Assembly: GCF_016808095.1 (NCBI RefSeq)
Contig: NC_068977.1
Location: 30,033,364-30,097,363 of the forward strand
Length of the DNA: 64,000 nucleotides
Direction of reading: 5' to 3'
Source of the DNA: Vigna angularis
Lineage: Eukaryota; Streptophyta; Magnoliopsida; Fabales; Fabaceae
Both the position numbers and the translations under genes were made by a program. How positions within the stretch are numbered: the first letter of the stretch is position 1; every line of letters begins with the position of its first letter. Below, in pieces: positions 59,855 through 64,000 of the stretch. The notes under the pieces are model-generated. The model did no database searches, was not told the DNA's origin, and worked only from the letters and a program-made list of their open reading frames with translations.

Positions 59855-60926
59855 CACTACAAGAATAATTGATATTACCGACGGTCGTAGTTCATCGGTA
59901 ATGTATCAAATCCTTCGGTAATTGTCGTTTACCGACGATCAAAATACTGTCGGTAAAAATGTTGTCGGTAACCTTTACCGACGGATATTTCAGCCGTCGG
60001 TAATTACCAAAGGCTTTTGACCTTCGATAAAGCCGTCGGTAATTACCGAAGGCTTATGGCCTTCGATAAAGCCGTCGGTAATTACCGCGATCTGGTTCAT
60101 CTTCTTCTTCTTCCTTCCTCCCTCAGTGTCATTTTTTTTTCGTTTTCATGAACTCCGCCACCAAAAAAGCATCACGCCAGTAACAAACTAATTTCCAAAG
60201 AATCAAACAACCAATTTATTTTCAATAGTTAAAATCATAGGGAATCATGGAGAGTTTCTCTGCAATTCTCATATTTGTAAGAGAAATGTTCCTAATCGCA
60301 AAAATGTGGTGGAGAGCAACAATGGTGGAGAGCAACGGTGGTGGAAAGCAGCGGTGGTGGAGAGCAGCGATGGTGGAGAGCAACGGTGGTGGAGAGCAGC
60401 GGTGGTGGAGGGCAGCGGTGGTGGAGGGCAGCGGCGGTGGACAGCAGCGGTGGAGAGCAGCGGCGGAGGAGAGCAGCGACGGTGGAGAGCAGCGACGGTG
60501 GAGAGCAGCGGCAGTGGAGATCAGCGGCGGTGGAGAGCAGCGATAGGAAGAAGTATTACACTGAGATGGAGAAAAATGAGAGGAGAAATGAGTGTTTGCC
60601 ACATATATTGGCTCTGGATGCGAAGCTGGTGCCAAAAAATTCCGTTTTTTTATCGACGGGCAGATGCCTTCGGTAAATCAGTCGGTAATGTCGTCAAGCG
60701 AAATAATGGGCGGGAAAATTCCCGCTCTTTTTACCCACGGCTAAAAGCCTTCGATAAATCCGTCGGTAATGTGCATGTCACTTACCGACGGCCTTACCGA
60801 AGGCTTTTGACCGTCGATAAAAAAGATTAAACAAACCGTCGATAATTCCGTCGAAAATTAAAATATATCGACAGATATTTATCCGTCGGTAAAAATCCGT
60901 CGGTAATATTAATATTTTTTGTAGTG
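59855..60926. mobile_element. Non-autonomous CACTA element, TACCGACGG subterminal type
   Basis: Ends CACTACAAGAATAATTGATA and AATATTTTTTGTAGTG are inverted; the 3-bp TSD ATA lies on both sides (59852-59854 and 60927-60929). The 5' LTR of the host retrotransposon shows the empty site. Both flanks are packed with direct and inverted TACCGACGG/CCGTCGGTA words (59875-60090 and 60650-60905). Length 1072 bp. The middle carries a GC-rich minisatellite and no transposase. Confidence 0.92.
60305..60546. repeat. GC-rich minisatellite with a 15-16-bp unit
   Basis: About 16 copies of a unit such as GTGGAGAGCAGCGGTG. Several frames on both strands stay open because the unit contains no stop (WWRAAVVE or SGGGEQR on plus, ALHRRCSPP on minus); these are low-complexity readings, not evidence for a protein. 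Confidence 0.9.
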
Positions 60927-61129
60927 ATAGACCTCTTTATGAAACATATCTCACTTGAGTGTCAAATTGTCTTCTGCATGTCAACAACCCATTGGAGTGG
61001 ATCGCGTTCTCGGAGAGGATTAAAGATCAAAAGAGAACATAACAAAGAAGGATGACCAACTCTAAGACCAATTCAACCTAAACAATGAACTTAAATAAAA
61101 TTAACACAATTAAAATTATTGTATCAAAA

Positions 61130-61153
61130 TATATATATATATATATATATATA
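61130..61153. repeat. (TA)n microsatellite
   Basis: About 24 bp of TA. Confidence 0.95.
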
Positions 61154-62682
61154 AAGATCTTATAATTTTCTCATCTTATAATTAATAATTTCTAAATTAT
61201 AACCAACAATGATCAACAGAAAGGAAACACTAGATAAATTTATGTGTTAACTACTGTTTACATATATGCAAAGGTGAATTAATATATTCTTAAAATAGTA
61301 TAGAATTTGAATTTGCTGCTGCGTTTCTTATTGTTTTATCTTTTTCTTGAAAATACATTTGTGTACATTCATCACGACGTTTTAAAATATATTAAAAAAA
61401 AATTAACATACCAACATCATTATATTTTGAAGATTAAATAAAGAATTGAAATATAATAATACATCAATATGTCTTTTCACATTTATTTAATTATATTAAT
61501 ACTTTTTTTCTATACTCTTGTCTTTTTTTTTTCATATCCAACACAACATTGCTAGCTATTTTCCTCTTCTTTTTTCACTATTGATTGTGAACCTCTTTAT
61601 GAGTTTTTCTTTATAAGCATGCTCATTGTCACCTCTATGAAATCTCGAACCATGTTCTTTCTTCAACCATCCCCTTCGCACCACCACTCGTTTGTTTATC
61701 ATCACCCCTACGTCACATCACTTGTTTCTCTTACTAGGTTAGAAATTGAGATTTTATCAAATATTTACAAGGTGAGAAAGATAATAATTTACATGTTTAT
61801 TTATTGTTAGACTTTAAGTTTTTTTTTAAACAAATCAAATTTTGGAATGATAGATGGAATACATAATTACCCCTTGCTGAAAAATATAGTAGGTTATATA
61901 ATAATTCAAATCTTAAGATGATAACAATTTTAGATATGGGAACGTGGAATATAGTGAATGAGAATGGAAATTAGAGTAGAGGAGGAAATGTTTTGAGTAA
62001 AAATTGTCTCAGGTTAAATCATTGAGGAATGACTTCAGATCGTATTCACCAAAAATATAGTATCAAGACAATTGGATATGAAAGAGAGAAGATCCACATG
62101 AATATACAATTAAATATGGATACAAAAATTACAAAATAAAATAGTGAGAGAAAAGGATGAATTTTTTCAGTTACTATGGAGAGCAAATGCAATTCTTAAA
62201 ATAAAACACTTCATGGTGAATGGGTGATAGAAAACTATCCTATAACTCTATACAAGAATGACTCGAGGAGGAGCCTTTCGCATTAAAAAGACATGAAGGA
62301 ATAAAGATCATGGCTTTGACTACATTTGAAGAATAATTTTTAGAAAAATTAATTTATGTTTCTATATATATTTGGGCTTTGGGCTTTCTTGTAAAAAATA
62401 GTTTATGTTTTTATATTTTAGATCTCGAGCATTTTTTGAAAAATAAGTTTATGTTTTTATGTTTTTGGATTTGTATTTTCTTTTCAGGTTTTTAAGTTTT
62501 CTTAAATTTATTTACCTATATACAGATATACAAAAAGCTTATATAAACACTTTCATTCATATATTGAATTTGAATTTGATAAAAATGGAGGATTCTCTTG
62601 GTTCTGTTTTAGAACATCATTTCTTATCAAAGACTAACATCTTTGTGTTAAATCTTTCTTGACATATCAATCTACTAGATTG
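61154..62682. other. AT-rich intergenic DNA
   Basis: No gene recognised; short frames at 61619-61810 and 62459-62662 have no recognisable product. Confidence 0.5.
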
Positions 62683-64000
62683 TGTGACATTCCAAAATAT
62701 CATATACACATATAATATAATAGGATTCAACTATTATAATATGTAAAAGCAGTTGAGAGATAGAGATAATAGTATTTAAATATGTATACAGTCATCCAAA
62801 AGATAGAGGAAATTAAAACGAAATCAAACTTGAGTACAAGTTTCCAAAGTTCTCCAAAATACAAGGCTATTGAAATTTTAAAGAGACCTAAAAAGTTTTC
62901 CAAAAGTGTCGAACTATATAAATAAAAGCTAGAAGTTTTTCAAAAAAACAAGCTAATAAACTAAGAGCTAGTAGAAGGCCTAAGTACTAGGGGCTGGGTT
63001 TCCTTCAACCTCCAAAGCTTGCTCCAATGGTACATCAACACCTACTGCTCACATCCAAAGGATTGGATGATCATCGCAAGGGGGAAGACAAACACATGCA
63101 ACACATACAATGCAAGGGTGAGCTAGGTCTCAAACAAACATACAGATAATTTCAATTCAACCTAACATTTCCAAGAACGTCCATACACACATAACCATGT
63201 AAGTCATCATAAACATAAATATTTATTTCACAAAACTCATTAAAGCAAACATCCTATCATGTTAAGACTCCTAGACACGTCCGGACATAGAATGTATGTA
63301 GAGTTGGGGCGGGTTGTGCACTTGTGATGGCCCCTACTGCTTTGCAAAGCCCTTGCCGAGGGGTTCCACCCGACCATACACAAGGCTAGTCCGTTACCGC
63401 GGAATAGACCTTTAGTGATAGCGCCTACCCTAGGACCTCCCACTACTCCCACCACACGCGTCAATCCTCTCTAAGTGAGAAGGAAAGACCATTGGAGTGT
63501 TAGGGATAACCCCCCATATGGAAGCCTCTCACATTCATTCAATACACTAACTGATCCCACCGAGAGATCTTAATTTCATATTCAATCCGACCACTTTAAA
63601 TCACATGATATTCCTCTTGGATCAATAATGTACCTCATAAACCAATTTGATTCATCAAACATAAAATTTCATAGTCATTCAAGTGCATTCTTACTATATT
63701 GTCTCATACCAAACCCATACACCATCATACAACATCAACCATGTCATAAAAACAACTCATACATTACATACTTTCACAAAACCATAACTTATTAACACAA
63801 ATTTCTTTAGGACTTTTAATTATCAATACTTAAGTAATTCAAACAGCTTGGAGACCCTCACCAATGGCTCCGGAAGGGTCAAAACCCCCTAGAACGACCT
63901 AAAGAACGTCCAAAAATGATATCCGAAACCCCGAAAACCACCCAAAACTGTCCTGGATGATTTTCCGACGACAATAATCGATTATCATACGTGATAATCG
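62683..64000. mobile_element. LTR-like element of the TGTRACAT(C/T)CC family, continues past the window
   Basis: It starts TGTGACATTCCAAAATATC and shares landmarks with the 13156 and 26285 elements: CTGCTCACATCC...GGATGATCATCGCAA near 63045 and GCAAGGGTGAGCTAG near 63113. The 5 bases before it are GATTG (62678-62682); the right end is outside the window. Whether it is a solo LTR or the left LTR of a full element cannot be seen. Confidence 0.65.
63979..64000. repeat. Inverted repeat at the window edge
   Basis: CGATTATCA and TGATAATCG are perfect 9-bp inverted arms around TACG. A third related word, ATAATCG, overlaps at 63974. It is probably part of an array inside the LTR that continues beyond the window. 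Confidence 0.7.

Larger units (their letters stand above)
56032..61084 (+). mobile_element. Non-autonomous LTR retrotransposon with two nested insertions
   Basis: Two related LTRs (56032-56355 and 59622-61084, the second split by a CACTA element) bound the element, and ATGAA repeats lie exactly outside it (56027-56031 and 61085-61089). A primer-binding site directly follows the 5' LTR and a purine-rich tract precedes the 3' LTR. The interior has no gag, protease, integrase or reverse transcriptase; instead it is two arrays of short repeats, interrupted by a solo LTR at 57507-58674. Without the insertions and their TSDs the element is about 2.8 kb. It must have moved with proteins supplied by another element. 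It is comparable to TRIM/LARD-type elements. Confidence 0.9.
59622..61084 (+). repeat. 3' LTR, split by a CACTA element
   Basis: The halves are 59622-59854 and 60927-61084. It starts TGTACTATATGAAATATACC, has a TATAAATA box at 59797-59804 and ends ATTCAACCTAAACA. It is diverged from the 5' LTR by many substitutions and by the missing TATA segment there, so the insertion is not recent. Confidence 0.9.

Noticed and set aside
60222..60830. Several long overlapping frames on both strands (99-174 residues)
   Set aside because: They are by-products of the GTGGAGAGCAGCGGTG minisatellite inside a CACTA element; the residue pattern is a pure repeat with no domain.

Overview
The window is plant nuclear DNA. 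It is very AT-rich, is studded with (TA)n microsatellites, and has intron-containing genes with GT-AG splice sites. A legume of the bean/cowpea type is my best guess, from the look of the repeats and the gibberellin oxidase; I could not test this by search.

Only two genes look intact. A three-exon gibberellin 20-oxidase lies at 38573-39948 (+) and a single-exon alpha/beta-hydrolase carboxylesterase of the plant CXE family lies at 48841-49914 (-). A decayed PPR gene (about 47.75-48.5 kb, +) sits just downstream of the CXE gene. The stretch from about 35 to 46 kb, around the gibberellin gene, is the part of the window poorest in recognisable transposons.

Most of the rest is transposable elements, many with visible ends and target-site duplications (TSDs). 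Five CACTA (En/Spm-type) derivatives carry five different subterminal motifs: 775-2529, about 3295-4291, about 4355-5163, 17558 to about 21094, and 59855-60926. Four members of one solo-LTR-like family (TG...TTTGGCAAGTGYACCAA...CA) lie at 6785-7795 (-), 15552-16796, 19410-20517 and 57507-58674. Three long LTR-like elements begin TGTRACAT(C/T)CC: 13156-16895, 26285-28663, and 62683 running off the end. A non-autonomous LTR retrotransposon occupies 56032-61084, with both LTRs, a primer-binding site, a polypurine tract and an ATGAA TSD; a solo LTR is nested in its interior and a CACTA element in its 3' LTR. Smaller terminal-inverted-repeat and MITE elements lie at 51267-52340, 52407-52676 and 55204-55498.

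The most interesting items are two transposons that carry pieces of host genes. The CACTA element at 775-2529 holds a cytochrome P450 exon (CYP71D type) and a TFIIB zinc-ribbon exon in which a 45-bp unit has been multiplied to three. The element at 11389-12389, possibly hAT-related, holds EF-hand segments of a calmodulin-like gene. Both captured sets are broken by stops or frameshifts. No tRNA, rRNA or CRISPR was found.
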